This document shows, piece after piece, positions 31,365 to 40,696 of a DNA stretch of 64,000 nucleotides. Below the pieces are notes generated by a model that saw only the letters and a list, made by a program, of their open reading frames with translations, ran no database searches and was not told the origin of the DNA. Positions within the stretch are counted from its first letter, which is position 1, and every line of letters starts with the position of its first letter. Source of the DNA: Lewinella sp. JB7 (GTDB lineage: Bacteria > Bacteroidota > Bacteroidia > Chitinophagales > Saprospiraceae); the NCBI RefSeq assembly GCF_024297185.1, contig NZ_JANCTD010000003.1, positions 124,001 to 188,000 on the forward strand, in the 5' to 3' direction. Made by a program: the position numbers and the translations under genes.

Positions 31365-34007
31365 TTAGGAGGTTACCAGCTTGCCCATCATTTCCCGGGC
31401 GGCGGCCAGGGCCGCCGGAATGCCCTGGGGATCCTTACCCCCCGCGGTGGCGAAAAAGGGCTGCCCTCCCCCACCGCCGCGAATATGTTTGGCCAGTTCC
31501 CGAATCATGGCTCCCGCGTTCACCGCTCCCGCCTCCTTGCCCGCCAGACCCTTACTTACGGCCAGGGTCAGCAGGGCCTTTCCGTCAGATTCACTCGCCA
31601 GCAGTACGAAAGCGTTGTCGATCTCACCGGTCAGTTGAAAGGCCAGGTTTTTTACCGCGGCGGCGTCCGCCAGGTCGATTCGCCGCGCCAGGAAGTTGAT
31701 CCCGCCCAGGGGCTCCATAGCCTCCTGCAGTTCGCCCTTGAGGTCTCCGGCCTGCTTGGCTTGCAGCTTTTCTACTTCCTTCTTCAGGGTCCGGTTCTCG
31801 TCCTGCAGGCTCGCTACGGCCGCCACGGGGTCGCCGGTGTTTTTGAGGCGTTCACGAACCCCCTGGAGCATTGCCAGCCGTTCGCTCACGAAGCTTTCCG
31901 CCCCCCGGGCGGTAACGGCTTCCATCCGCCGGATGCCGGCCGCCAGGGAGCTTTCACTGGTGATCTTGAAGAGGCCGAGCTCACCGGTGTGCTTCACGTG
32001 GGTACCCCCGCAGAGCTCCGAACTAAAGTCGGCGTCGAAGGTGATGATGCGTACCGTATCCCCGTACTTCTCGCCGAAGAGCATCATCGCGCCCGACTGC
32101 CGGGCTTCGGCAATGGGTACGTCGCGGCGTTCGGTCAGCGGGATGTTCTGGCGGATGCGGGCATTGACCATCCGCTCGATGGTTTCCAGTTGCTCGTCGC
32201 TGGGCCGCTCGAAGTGGCTGAAGTCAAAGCGCAGTTTTTCGGCCCGTACATCCTGTCCTTTCTGAACGGCGTGCTCCCCCAGGACTTCCCGCAGGGCGGC
32301 GTGCAGCAGGTGGGCGGCCGTATGATTGTTGCTGATGGCCAGGCGCAGCTCCGGATCCACGGCGGCGTACACGTCGGCATCCGGCTGGGCCGGCAGCTTA
32401 TCGACCACGTGTACGGTGAGGTCGTTTTCCTTTACCGTGCCCAGCACTTTGATCGTTTCCTCCCCTACTCTGAGTGTACCGGTATCGCCGGCCTGTCCGC
32501 CACTCTCGCCGTAGAAGGGCGTGCGGTCGAGTACCAGTTCGTACTGCGGCTTGTCCTTCACCTTCACGGTGCGGTACTTGGTGATGCGGGCACCCGCGTC
32601 CGAAAGCACGTCGTAGCCGATAAACACCGAGGGCTCGTCGCTGATCACGGCCCAGTCGCCCACCTCCTTGGCGGCGTCGCGGCGGCTGCGCTCCTTTTGT
32701 TCCCGGAGGGCACGTTGGAATCCGGCCTCGTCCACGCTCAGTCCCCGTTCCTCGGCGAGCAGGCGGGTGAGGTCGATGGGAAATCCGAAGGTGTCGTAGA
32801 GTTCGAAGGCGTCCTGGCCGTCGATCGTTCCGTCCTGCGCCTGGAGGCCGGCGAAGCGGGTCAGGCCGTTTTCGAGGGTCTGCAGGAACGACTTTTCCTC
32901 GCTCTGAATGATGCGCGTAATTTGCTCCTGCTGGCGAGCCAGTTCCGGAAAGGCCTCCCCCATTTCGCGGACGAGCACGGGCATCAACTGGTACATAAAG
33001 GGTTCCTTCCGATCCAGGAAGGAGTAGGCGTAACGCACGGCCCGCCGGAGGATGCGCCGCACCACGTAACCGGCGCCGCCGCTGCCGGGTAGCTGTCCGT
33101 CGGCGATGGTAAAGGCTACGGCCCGCAGGTGGTCGGCTACGACGCGCATGGCCATATCGGCCTTGGCGTCGGCTGCGTAGCTGCCCCCGTAAGATCTTCC
33201 GCTGAGCCGCTCGATCTCCGCGATGAGGGGCGTGAAGACGTCCGTATCGTAGGTGGCGGTCTTTTCCTGCAGAATCATGCACAGCCGCTCGAAGCCCATG
33301 CCGGTATCGACGTGGCGCTCGGGCAGATTGACGAGACTACCGTCGGCGCGGCGGTTGAATTGGATGAATACATTATTCCAGATCTCCACGACGCCGCTGC
33401 CGTCGACGTTCACCAGCTCGCGGCCGGGCCGGGTGGCGCGTTCGTTTTCCGGGCGGGTATCGACGTGGATTTCGGTGCAGGGGCCGCAGGGACCGGTCTC
33501 CCCCATTTCCCAGAAGTTATCCTTCTTATTGCCGTAGAGGATACGGTCTTCGGGCAGGTAACGCAACCAGAAATTTCGGGCTTCGTCGTCGACGGGGATC
33601 CCCTCGTCCGGCGCTCCTTCAAAGACGGTGGCGTACAGCCGGTCGGGGGAGATACCGAGGCGGTCGGTGAGGAGTTCCCAGCTCCAGGCGATGGCCTCGT
33701 CCTTGAAGTAGTCGCCGAAGCTCCAGTTGCCCAGCATCTCGAACATGGTGTGGTGGGTGCCGTCGCGGCCTACGTCGTCGAGGTCGTTGTGTTTGCCGCT
33801 GACGCGCATGCACTTCTGGGTATCCGCTACCCGCCGGTTGGCGGGCACTTTGTCGCCGAGGAAAAAGTCCTTGAACTGGTTCATCCCGGCGTTGGTGAAC
33901 ATGAGGCTCGGGTCGTCCTTATTGACGATCGGCGCGGAGGGAACGAGCTTGTGGTTTTTCTCCCGGAAGAACTCCAAAAAGGCACGGCGGATTTCGGTAG
34001 CAGTCAT
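31365..34007 (-). CDS. alaS: Alanyl-tRNA synthetase
   Basis: 880 residues, the usual length. The aminoacylation domain opens MTATEIRRAFLEFF with KHNDLDDVGRDGTHHTMFEMLGNWSFGDYF, TNAGMNQFKDFFLG and the class II motifs; the editing domain has the zinc motif HTAAHLLHAAL and later CGGTHVKHTG; a C-terminal domain with coiled coil and glycine-rich GGGGGQP follows. It charges tRNA-Ala in the cytoplasm and edits mischarged serine/glycine. Its promoter box lies only 4 nt from the ATG. It is followed without a gap by the methyltransferase gene. Confidence 0.98.
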   Translation of the reverse strand: MTATEIRRAFLEFFREKNHKLVPSAPIVNKDDPSLMFTNAGMNQFKDFFLGDKVPANRRVADTQKCMRVSGKHNDLDDVGRDGTHHTMFEMLGNWSFGDYFKDEAIAWSWELLTDRLGISPDRLYATVFEGAPDEGIPVDDEARNFWLRYLPEDRILYGNKKDNFWEMGETGPCGPCTEIHVDTRPENERATRPGRELVNVDGSGVVEIWNNVFIQFNRRADGSLVNLPERHVDTGMGFERLCMILQEKTATYDTDVFTPLIAEIERLSGRSYGGSYAADAKADMAMRVVADHLRAVAFTIADGQLPGSGGAGYVVRRILRRAVRYAYSFLDRKEPFMYQLMPVLVREMGEAFPELARQQEQITRIIQSEEKSFLQTLENGLTRFAGLQAQDGTIDGQDAFELYDTFGFPIDLTRLLAEERGLSVDEAGFQRALREQKERSRRDAAKEVGDWAVISDEPSVFIGYDVLSDAGARITKYRTVKVKDKPQYELVLDRTPFYGESGGQAGDTGTLRVGEETIKVLGTVKENDLTVHVVDKLPAQPDADVYAAVDPELRLAISNNHTAAHLLHAALREVLGEHAVQKGQDVRAEKLRFDFSHFERPSDEQLETIERMVNARIRQNIPLTERRDVPIAEARQSGAMMLFGEKYGDTVRIITFDADFSSELCGGTHVKHTGELGLFKITSESSLAAGIRRMEAVTARGAESFVSERLAMLQGVRERLKNTGDPVAAVASLQDENRTLKKEVEKLQAKQAGDLKGELQEAMEPLGGINFLARRIDLADAAAVKNLAFQLTGEIDNAFVLLASESDGKALLTLAVSKGLAGKEAGAVNAGAMIRELAKHIRGGGGGQPFFATAGGKDPQGIPAALAAAREMMGKLVTS

Positions 34008-34011
34008 CGCG

Positions 34012-34019
34012 CAAAGGTA
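34012..34019 (-). promoter_or_regulatory. Bacteroidota -7 box TACCTTTG for alaS
   Basis: Exact TAnnTTTG match ending 4 nt before the alaS ATG (34007), predicting a leaderless mRNA for this essential gene. Confidence 0.6.
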
Positions 34020-34159
34020 GCATGAGCGGGGGGAGTATACCAGGGCGGGCGCGCGGGAGCCAGCGGGAACTACGGATAGCCGACGCCCCGGGTGACGGGA
34101 CTTTTTGTCCTTGGGTACATTAGCTTCCGTCTGACTACCTTACAACCGGTTTGCCAAAC

Positions 34160-34167
34160 TACCTTTG
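34160..34167 (+). promoter_or_regulatory. Bacteroidota -7 box TACCTTTG for the mre operon
   Basis: Exact TAnnTTTG match ending 46 nt before the mreB ATG at 34214. It supports that ATG rather than the upstream TTG at 34151, which lies before the promoter box. Confidence 0.6.
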
Positions 34168-34213
34168 CGAACTGATATCAACGGGACCGCAGCGAGGTCC
34201 ACAACTTAGGGGA

Positions 34214-35251
34214 ATGCGCTTTCTAAACTTCTTTAAACAGGAGCTTGCCGTCGATCTCGGCACGGCCAATACACTTATCATACAGAACGGGGAAGTCGTC
34301 ATCGACGAACCGTCGATCGTAGCCATCGACCGGAAATCCGAGGAGACCATCGCGGTCGGTCGCCGGGCCATGCAGATGCACGAGAAAACGCACGAGAATA
34401 TCCAGACGGTGCGCCCGCTAAAGGACGGGGTGATCGCCGATTTTCGGGCCGCCGAGCAAATGATCAAGGGGCTGATTGACATGATCGGTCCCCGGCGCGC
34501 CTTCTTCTCTCACCTGAAGATGGTGATCTGTATCCCTTCCGGCATCACGGAAGTGGAAAAACGCGCCGTGTTCGAGAGTGCCGCCCGCGTGGACGCCAAG
34601 GAAACCTACCTGATCTACGAACCCATGGCCGCCGCCCTGGGCATCGGACTGGACGTGGAGGAGCCCGTCGGCAACATGATCATCGACATCGGGGGAGGAA
34701 CCACCGAGATCGCCGTGATCGCCCTATCGGGAATCGTCAGCGACCAGTCCATCCGCATCGCCGGAGATGAGTTGACGCAGAATATCCTGAACTATATGCG
34801 CAAGACGCACAACATCCTCATCGGGGAGCGGACGGCGGAGCAGATCAAGATCCACGTCGGTAGTGCCCTGCCCGAACTGGACGACCCGCCGGCGGACTTC
34901 GCCATCAACGGTCGTGACCTGCTCAACGGCATTCCGCGGCAGATCACCGTCACCTACCAGGAGATCGCCGGAGCCCTCGACGAGGCGATTACTCAGATCG
35001 AGGATGCCGTCATTCGCGCCCTGGAGACCATTCCGCCCGAACTGGCGAGCGACATTTACTCCACCGGCCTTTACCTGACCGGCGGGGGTGCGATGCTGCG
35101 CGGGCTGGACCGTCGCCTCAGCAAGAAGACCCAACTGCCCGTACACGTCGCCGAAGATCCGTTGCTGGCGGTCGTTCGCGGCACGAGCAAGGCCCTGCAG
35201 GACACCCGTCGCTACAAGGCTATTCTGGTACCGGCAAGCAGCGTCAGCTAG
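34214..35251 (+). CDS. mreB: Rod shape-determining actin MreB
   Basis: 345 residues from ATG 34214 (MRFLNFFKQELAVDLGTANT). The actin-family phosphate loops are present: DLGTANTLI, then IIDIGGGTTEIAVIALSG, and the adenosine region LTGGGAMLRGLD near the C-terminus. A basic amphipathic N-terminus fits membrane attachment. MreB polymerises beneath the inner membrane and directs the elongasome with MreC, MreD and PBP2, whose genes follow immediately (0, overlap and 10 nt gaps). Confidence 0.97.
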   Translation: MRFLNFFKQELAVDLGTANTLIIQNGEVVIDEPSIVAIDRKSEETIAVGRRAMQMHEKTHENIQTVRPLKDGVIADFRAAEQMIKGLIDMIGPRRAFFSHLKMVICIPSGITEVEKRAVFESAARVDAKETYLIYEPMAAALGIGLDVEEPVGNMIIDIGGGTTEIAVIALSGIVSDQSIRIAGDELTQNILNYMRKTHNILIGERTAEQIKIHVGSALPELDDPPADFAINGRDLLNGIPRQITVTYQEIAGALDEAITQIEDAVIRALETIPPELASDIYSTGLYLTGGGAMLRGLDRRLSKKTQLPVHVAEDPLLAVVRGTSKALQDTRRYKAILVPASSVS

Positions 35252-36070
35252 ATGGGGAGACTGCTGAGACTCATCATCAACAGCGGTGGCCTATTCACCT
35301 TTGCCATCCTCGAATTGTTGTGTCTCTACCTGATTGTTCACCACAACGACGGCCAGCGGGCCATCTGGCTGGAAACGAAATCGGTATACGGCAGCTTCCT
35401 TACCGAAAAGATCAACGAGAAACTGGCTTTTCTGGACGTGGCCCGGGAGAATGAAGTCCTGCGGCGGGAAAATGCCGCCCTGCTGGCGCGCATTCCGGGC
35501 TCGGAATACGACACCCGCATCGATACCGCATCGGTGACGGACTCCGCCTTTCAGCAAAGGTTCACCTACCTGGCCAGCCGCATCGTAAATAAATCGCCCT
35601 ACGGCCCCTACAATACTCTGATCATCGACCGGGGTTCCAACCTGCAGGTGGAGCGCGGGCAGGGCGTGGTCACCGACGGGGGACTGCTGGGCATCGTCAG
35701 TGAGGTGACTCCCCGCCACGCCCGGGTCATCAGCATCCTGCACCTCGATACTCGGATCAGCGCGGGACTCGACAACAACGCCTTCGGTACCCTCCGCTGG
35801 GACGGGAAGGACCCCCGCCGGGTTACGATCACCGACATGCCGGACTACATACCGGTAGCACCCAACGATACGGTTTTCACCACGGGCTATTCCAACGTGT
35901 TCCCGACCGGTCTGCCGATCGGCACCGTGGAGTCCAGCGATCCCCTGCCCGGCACGGGGTCACAGAACCTGACCGTGGTCCTGCTGAATGACCCCCTGAC
36001 GGCGGCGAACGGCTACGTCGTGCGTGATCTGTTCAAGGAGGAGCTGGACCGGCTAAATCGTGTACGATGA
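35252..36070 (+). CDS. mreC: Rod shape-determining protein MreC
   Basis: 272 residues, beginning immediately after the mreB stop. An N-terminal membrane helix (about residues 12-30) and a short coiled coil lead into the periplasmic double beta-barrel region, with ASRIVNKSPYGPYNTLIIDRGSN, QGVVTDGGLLGIVSEVT and the later TGLPIGTVESSDPLPGTGSQNLTVVL-type motifs. MreC links MreB to PBP2 across the membrane. Its last 4 nt overlap the mreD start. Confidence 0.93.
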   Translation: MGRLLRLIINSGGLFTFAILELLCLYLIVHHNDGQRAIWLETKSVYGSFLTEKINEKLAFLDVARENEVLRRENAALLARIPGSEYDTRIDTASVTDSAFQQRFTYLASRIVNKSPYGPYNTLIIDRGSNLQVERGQGVVTDGGLLGIVSEVTPRHARVISILHLDTRISAGLDNNAFGTLRWDGKDPRRVTITDMPDYIPVAPNDTVFTTGYSNVFPTGLPIGTVESSDPLPGTGSQNLTVVLLNDPLTAANGYVVRDLFKEELDRLNRVR

Positions 36071-36591
36071 ATACCTCGGCGGTCATCAACAGCGCGATCC
36101 GGTTCGTCGTCCTGCTCGTCGCCCAGGTCTTCATCTTCAACCAGGTCGCCTGGGGTTGGGGCGGAAAGGACTACCTGTTCGTGTTCGTCTACCCCCTTTT
36201 CCTGGCGATGCTTCCGCTGCGCACCCCCCGACCGTTGGTCATTCTGCTGGCCTTCCTCCTCGGACTCAGCGTGGATTTCTTCAGTGAAACATTGGGCTTA
36301 CATGCGGGGGCGCTCACCTTTACCGCCTACGCGCGTCCGCTCCTCCTGCAGTTCGTGCAACCGCGGGACGGGTACAACATCAAGGCTAACCCCACCATTG
36401 CCGACCTGGGTAGCGGGTGGATGTACTCCTACTTGGCCCTGATCCTGGTCGTGCACCTGCTGGTCTTCTTTTTACTCCAGACCTTTTCCATCTTTTTCCT
36501 GGTCGATATCGTTCTAAAGACCCTCCTGAGTTTTCCCGCGAGTATCCTGGTGATGGTGATCCTCGTGCTTATCTTCAATCCTAAAGCTTAG
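36067..36591 (+). CDS. mreD: Rod shape-determining protein MreD
   Basis: 174 residues with about five transmembrane helices (near 12-30, 45-75, 110-130, 120-145 and 150-170). MreD is poorly conserved; the call rests on the length, hydrophobicity, GLSVDFFSETLGLHAGALTF-type segment and position between mreC (ATGA overlap) and the PBP2 gene (10 nt gap). It is the integral membrane part of the elongation complex. Confidence 0.85.
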   Translation: MNTSAVINSAIRFVVLLVAQVFIFNQVAWGWGGKDYLFVFVYPLFLAMLPLRTPRPLVILLAFLLGLSVDFFSETLGLHAGALTFTAYARPLLLQFVQPRDGYNIKANPTIADLGSGWMYSYLALILVVHLLVFFLLQTFSIFFLVDIVLKTLLSFPASILVMVILVLIFNPKA

Positions 36592-36601
36592 TCCTTCCTG
36601 C

Positions 36602-38482
36602 ATGCCCACCAAGACAGTTGACGTCCGGACCCTGAGTATCCGCGCCGTGATGATCGTCGTGCTGGCGCTCCTGCTCGGAAAGGCCTTTCACCTGCAGGTC
36701 GTCAGCAATACCTGGCGCACCCGCGCCGACGGTGTCGGTAACAGTCAGATCGATCAGTATCCCGCCCGCGGGCTGATGACCGACCGCAACGGTAAGTTGC
36801 TCACGATCAACGAGCCGATCTACCAGATCGAACTGACGTACAATCAGTTCGAGCGACGGGCCGCGGACTTTGATACGACCCGCTTCTGCGAGTTGCTCGG
36901 GATTACCCGCGACTACTTCGAAGGCGCCATTCCCGACCGGTGGGGAGGGAAGTACAGTCCCTCGAAGCCCTTTACCTTCCTGGCCAACGTCTCACCCGAC
37001 GTCTACGCCACGTTCCAGGAGAACCTCTTCCAGTTTCCGGGCTTCTCGGCCAGCCTGCGTTCCTCGCGCAATTACCCCCATACCGTAGCCGCGCACTTAC
37101 TCGGGTACATGGGCGAGGTCAGCCAGCGCACCATCGACCGTGGGGGCGGTAGGTACACCGGCGGGGACTATCACGGAATATCGGGGCTCGAATACCAGTA
37201 CGAGCGCGAGCTCCGGGGAGAAAAGGGCAGCCGGCTGGTGTACCGGGATCGCCTGGGCCGTGAAGCCGGCGAGGTGCTGGATGGGGCACTGAACGTAGAT
37301 GCTACGGTAGGTACCGATCTTATCACCACTATCGACCTGGACCTACAGGAATATGGGGAGGAGCTCATGGTAAACAAGATCGGCAGTGTCGTGGCATTGG
37401 AACCCTCCACCGGGGAGGTGCTTGCCATGATTTCCGCTCCGACCTACGACCCCCGCTCCCTGCGCATCGGCCGCAACCGCGGTAAATCCTTTACCCGCCT
37501 GCAGAACGACACCCTGCAACCGCTGCTCAACCGGGCCATCAACGGTAAGTACCCGCCCGGCTCCCCCTTTAAGACCCTGGTTGCCCTCATCGCCATGGAA
37601 ACGGGCACCCTTACGCCTGACCGCGGAATTTCCTGCCCCGGCGGTTTCGCCAGCGGTGGACGGGTACTCCTGGGCTGCCACAACCATCCCTACTGCACCA
37701 ACGTGGAGGATGCCATCGCCCAGAGTTGCAATGCCTACTTCGTGACCGCCTGGCTCGAGAACATCAACCGCTACGGCGGCCTAACCCCCGAGAAGGGCCT
37801 GGACGAATTCAACGAGTACCTCTACCAATTCGGGCTTGGCAGCAAACTGGGGATCGACTTTCCGGGGGAGATCGCCGGCAACGTGCCTACCTCTACTTAC
37901 TATACCGATCGCTTCGCGGAAGATCAGTTCTGGCGCGCCATCTGGATCCGCTCGTTGGCCATCGGTCAGGGGGAGTACGAACTGACGGCCCTGCAGACCG
38001 CAAACTTCGTGGCGGCCATCGCCAACCGGGGCCACTGGTACACTCCGCACCTGGTGAAGCAGGTCCAGGAAGGAAACGAGGGAGTGGCCCGCACGGTCAC
38101 CGCCGAACGCCACGACATCGATATCGACCGGGACCACTTCGAAACCGTCGTACGGGGCATGCGCAAGACCGTCACCGAGGGTACCGCCCGGGTGGCCGAC
38201 GTGCCGGGCATCGACATCTGCGGAAAGACGGGGACCATCCAGAATAGCTACGGGGACCACTCGAGCTTTGTCGCCTTCGCGCCGGCCGACGACCCGAAGA
38301 TCGCCATCATGGTTTACGTGGAGAACGGCGGATTCGGCGGCTCGGTGGCAGCGCCCATCGCCAGCCTGATGATCGAAAAATACCTGAACGGGGAGATTGC
38401 CGAGAACCGGAAGTGGGTCGAAACCCGCATGCTGGAGAAGGACATGACCAACCGGGGGGAAAGCACCATTCGGGTCAAGTAA
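36602..38482 (+). CDS. mrdA: Penicillin-binding protein 2 (elongation transpeptidase)
   Basis: 626 residues with an N-terminal membrane anchor (about residues 12-30), a dimerisation domain (the YPARGLMTDRNGKLL strand) and the transpeptidase domain. All penicillin-binding motifs are intact: Ser321-x-x-Lys324 in PPGSPFK, Ser375-Cys-Asn377, and KTGT at 542-545. It crosslinks peptidoglycan during cell elongation as a class B PBP. It closes the mre operon; the usual next gene rodA is not found here, and the following gene is an unrelated ferritin-like protein with its own upstream region. Confidence 0.96.
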   Translation: MPTKTVDVRTLSIRAVMIVVLALLLGKAFHLQVVSNTWRTRADGVGNSQIDQYPARGLMTDRNGKLLTINEPIYQIELTYNQFERRAADFDTTRFCELLGITRDYFEGAIPDRWGGKYSPSKPFTFLANVSPDVYATFQENLFQFPGFSASLRSSRNYPHTVAAHLLGYMGEVSQRTIDRGGGRYTGGDYHGISGLEYQYERELRGEKGSRLVYRDRLGREAGEVLDGALNVDATVGTDLITTIDLDLQEYGEELMVNKIGSVVALEPSTGEVLAMISAPTYDPRSLRIGRNRGKSFTRLQNDTLQPLLNRAINGKYPPGSPFKTLVALIAMETGTLTPDRGISCPGGFASGGRVLLGCHNHPYCTNVEDAIAQSCNAYFVTAWLENINRYGGLTPEKGLDEFNEYLYQFGLGSKLGIDFPGEIAGNVPTSTYYTDRFAEDQFWRAIWIRSLAIGQGEYELTALQTANFVAAIANRGHWYTPHLVKQVQEGNEGVARTVTAERHDIDIDRDHFETVVRGMRKTVTEGTARVADVPGIDICGKTGTIQNSYGDHSSFVAFAPADDPKIAIMVYVENGGFGGSVAAPIASLMIEKYLNGEIAENRKWVETRMLEKDMTNRGESTIRVK

Positions 38483-38615
38483 GAATTTAGGGGACGAACG
38501 AACGTCTGTGAATGAGCTTGCGTTGTAAAACCGGAGCCCGGCTACGGCCGGATCCACCGAAAGTATTTTATAACCAACCGTGTGGGGTCGTCCCCGCACG
38601 CCAAATTCACCACGA

Positions 38616-39074
38616 ATGGACAACACAAGCAAAGATCAAGTAAAAGGCCTCAACCGACTCATCACCACGCTCTACGACGGAGAAAACGGATATAAGGAAG
38701 CCGCCGAGGAAGTGGACAGCGTGTCGCTCGCTACCAAATTCCGTGAGCTCAGCCAGCAGCGCTACAACTTCGGCCACGAAATCAAGCCGTTCATTACCCG
38801 CCTCGGCGGTGAAGTGGACAAGGGTGGAAGTACCGGCGCCGCGTTACACCGTGCCTGGATCGACATCAAGTCCGCCCTCTCCACCCAGGACGAGGCCGCC
38901 GTACTCAAGGAGTGTATCCGTGGAGACGAGAGCGCCATCGAAACCTACCGCGACGTGGCCGGGGATACTGCCCTGAGTGCCGACGCCCGTCAGGTGCTAC
39001 AGCGCCACCTGCAAACCTTCGAGCGCACGGTTTCCGAACTGAAGCAGCTCGCGCGTAGCTACGAGAACGCATAA
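38616..39074 (+). CDS. PA2169/DUF2383 four-helix (ferritin-like) protein
   Basis: 152 residues from ATG 38616. Four helices with conserved charged residues in the pattern LNRLITTLYDGENGYKEAAEEV, LSQQRYNFGHEIKPFI, GGEVDKGGSTGAALHRAWIDIK and CIRGDESAIETYRDV match the PA2169/DUF2383 family, a ferritin-like group often induced under stress and of unclear function. The 133 nt before it contain short hairpins but no clear promoter box. A strong terminator follows at 39112-39144. Confidence 0.85.
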   Translation: MDNTSKDQVKGLNRLITTLYDGENGYKEAAEEVDSVSLATKFRELSQQRYNFGHEIKPFITRLGGEVDKGGSTGAALHRAWIDIKSALSTQDEAAVLKECIRGDESAIETYRDVAGDTALSADARQVLQRHLQTFERTVSELKQLARSYENA

Positions 39075-39111
39075 GCCCGGTTCCAACGGTCCACGGACCT
39101 AGGTTCCGACT

Positions 39112-39144
39112 AAGCCTCCCCTTCGCATCGAGGGGGAGGCTTTT
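39112..39144 (+). terminator. Intrinsic terminator after the DUF2383 gene
   Basis: GCCTCCCC (39114-39121) pairs perfectly with GGGGAGGC (39133-39140), an 11-nt loop between them, followed by TTTT (39141-39144). It ends the DUF2383 transcript before purU. Confidence 0.75.
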
Positions 39145-39177
39145 CTTATCTTGCGCCCGCTAAACCTCCTTCCCCCC

Positions 39178-40035
39178 TTGTCCGACAGCGCTATTCTCCT
39201 GATCCATTGTCCCGATCAAGCCGGCCTCGTCGCGGAGGTCACCGAGTTCGTCCACAAGAATCGCGGTAACATCCTGGATCTGGACCAACACGTCGACCGG
39301 GAGCTCAACCACTTCTTCATGCGGGTGGAGTGGGATCTGGAAGGTTTTCTGATCCCCCGCGATAAGATCAACGACTACTTTGACACCCTGATCGGAAAAA
39401 CGTACACCATGAAGTGGCAGCTTCACTTTACGGAGCGACGCCCCCGGATGGCTATTTTCGTGAGCAAGGCAAGTCACTGCCTGTATGATCTGCTGCAGCG
39501 ACACGGCACCGGGGAGTTCGACTGTGAGATCACCGCCATCGTGAGTAATCACCGGCAGCTGGAGTACATCGCCGAACGTTTCGAAATTCCGTTCCACTAC
39601 CTGCCGATCACCCGCGCCACCAAGGCCGATCAGGAAGCCCGGACCGATCATCTGCTGCGGGAACTGGAAACCGATTTTATCGTACTGGCCCGGTACATGC
39701 AGATCCTTTCCGATGATTTTTGCCGCAAGTGGCCCCACCGGATCATCAATATTCATCACTCTTTCCTGCCCGCCTTCAAGGGGGCCCGCCCTTACCACAG
39801 CGCCTTCGAACGGGGGGTGAAGCTGATCGGCGCCACGAGCCATTACGTGACGGCTGACCTCGACGAGGGTCCTATCATCGCACAGGCCGTGGAGACGGTC
39901 AACCACCGCCACGGTATCGAGGACCTGAAACGCATCGGCAAGGACGTGGAAAAGCGGGTTCTCAGTCGGGCCGTTTACCTGCAGCTCCAGCACCTGATCC
40001 TCCCCTTCGGCAACCGGACCATCATTTTCAACTAA
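39178..40035 (+). CDS. purU: Formyltetrahydrofolate deformylase
   Basis: 285 residues if TTG 39178 is the start (LSDSAILLIHCPDQAG); the TTG at 39151 falls in a promoter-like TATCTTG sequence. An ACT domain (about 1-85) is followed by a formyl-transfer domain with INIHHSFLPAFKGARPYH (catalytic Asn191 and His193/His194 region) and ADLDEGPII (Asp). PurU releases formate from 10-formyl-THF, balancing one-carbon units for purine synthesis. It ends 2 nt before the LolD-like gene, so the three next genes may share a transcript. Confidence 0.92.
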   Translation: MSDSAILLIHCPDQAGLVAEVTEFVHKNRGNILDLDQHVDRELNHFFMRVEWDLEGFLIPRDKINDYFDTLIGKTYTMKWQLHFTERRPRMAIFVSKASHCLYDLLQRHGTGEFDCEITAIVSNHRQLEYIAERFEIPFHYLPITRATKADQEARTDHLLRELETDFIVLARYMQILSDDFCRKWPHRIINIHHSFLPAFKGARPYHSAFERGVKLIGATSHYVTADLDEGPIIAQAVETVNHRHGIEDLKRIGKDVEKRVLSRAVYLQLQHLILPFGNRTIIFN

Positions 40036-40037
40036 GC

Positions 40038-40688
40038 ATGTTACAAGCCACGAATATTAGAAAGAGCTACGGCGAACTGGCCGTGCTGCGCGGCGTGGAC
40101 CTGAGCGTGCAGCCCGCCGAGATCGTAAGCATCGTCGGGAAAAGCGGCGCCGGCAAGAGCACGTTGCTGCACATTCTGGGTACGCTAGACCGGCCCGACA
40201 CCGGTCGACTGACCATCGGGGGCGAGGATGTGTTCGAGATGAATAACAAGCGCCTGGCCGCCTTCCGCAACGAACGCATCGGCTTCGTCTTCCAGTTTCA
40301 CCACTTACTGCCGGAGTTTACGGCGCTGGAGAACGTCTGTATTCCCGGCTACATCGGGAAGCGTGACCAGCAGATGACCGAACGCCGTGGCCGGGAACTG
40401 TTACAGTACCTGGGCCTCTCCGACCGGGCCAACCACAAGCCCGGGCAAATGAGCGGTGGCGAACAGCAGCGCGTAGCCGTCGCTCGCGCGCTCATCAATG
40501 AGCCGGCCATCGTGTTCGCCGATGAGCCCAGCGGCAACCTCGACTCCGGAAGCTCCCAGGAATTACACGACCTGCTCTTCCGGCTACGCGAGGATTTCTC
40601 CCAGAGCTTCATCATCGTGACCCACAACGAAGAACTGGCACAAATGAGTGATCGGCGCCTGGAAATGAGCGACGGCATTCTAGTTTAG
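40038..40688 (+). CDS. LolD-like ABC transporter ATPase
   Basis: 216 residues. Walker A GKSGAGKST (about 35-43), the Q-loop FVFQFHHLLPEFTALENV, signature LSGGEQQRV-type MSGGEQQRVAVARAL (about 138-152) and Walker B IVFADEPSGNLDS are all intact. The short length and the FHHLLPEFTALENV stretch point to the LolD/MacB class that powers lipoprotein release or export. The permease is not adjacent, so the partner must be elsewhere. It sits 2 nt after purU and 8 nt before the DUF389 gene. Confidence 0.9.
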   Translation: MLQATNIRKSYGELAVLRGVDLSVQPAEIVSIVGKSGAGKSTLLHILGTLDRPDTGRLTIGGEDVFEMNNKRLAAFRNERIGFVFQFHHLLPEFTALENVCIPGYIGKRDQQMTERRGRELLQYLGLSDRANHKPGQMSGGEQQRVAVARALINEPAIVFADEPSGNLDSGSSQELHDLLFRLREDFSQSFIIVTHNEELAQMSDRRLEMSDGILV

Positions 40689-40696
40689 TACGTCCC

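Noticed and set aside
31299-33092. 597-codon plus-strand open frame antisense to alaS
   Set aside because: A shadow of GC-rich codon use; the alaS motifs on the other strand are beyond doubt.
39151-39177. TTG at 39151 as purU start
   Set aside because: It lies in a TATCTTG promoter-like sequence; TTG 39178 gives the family-like N-terminus.
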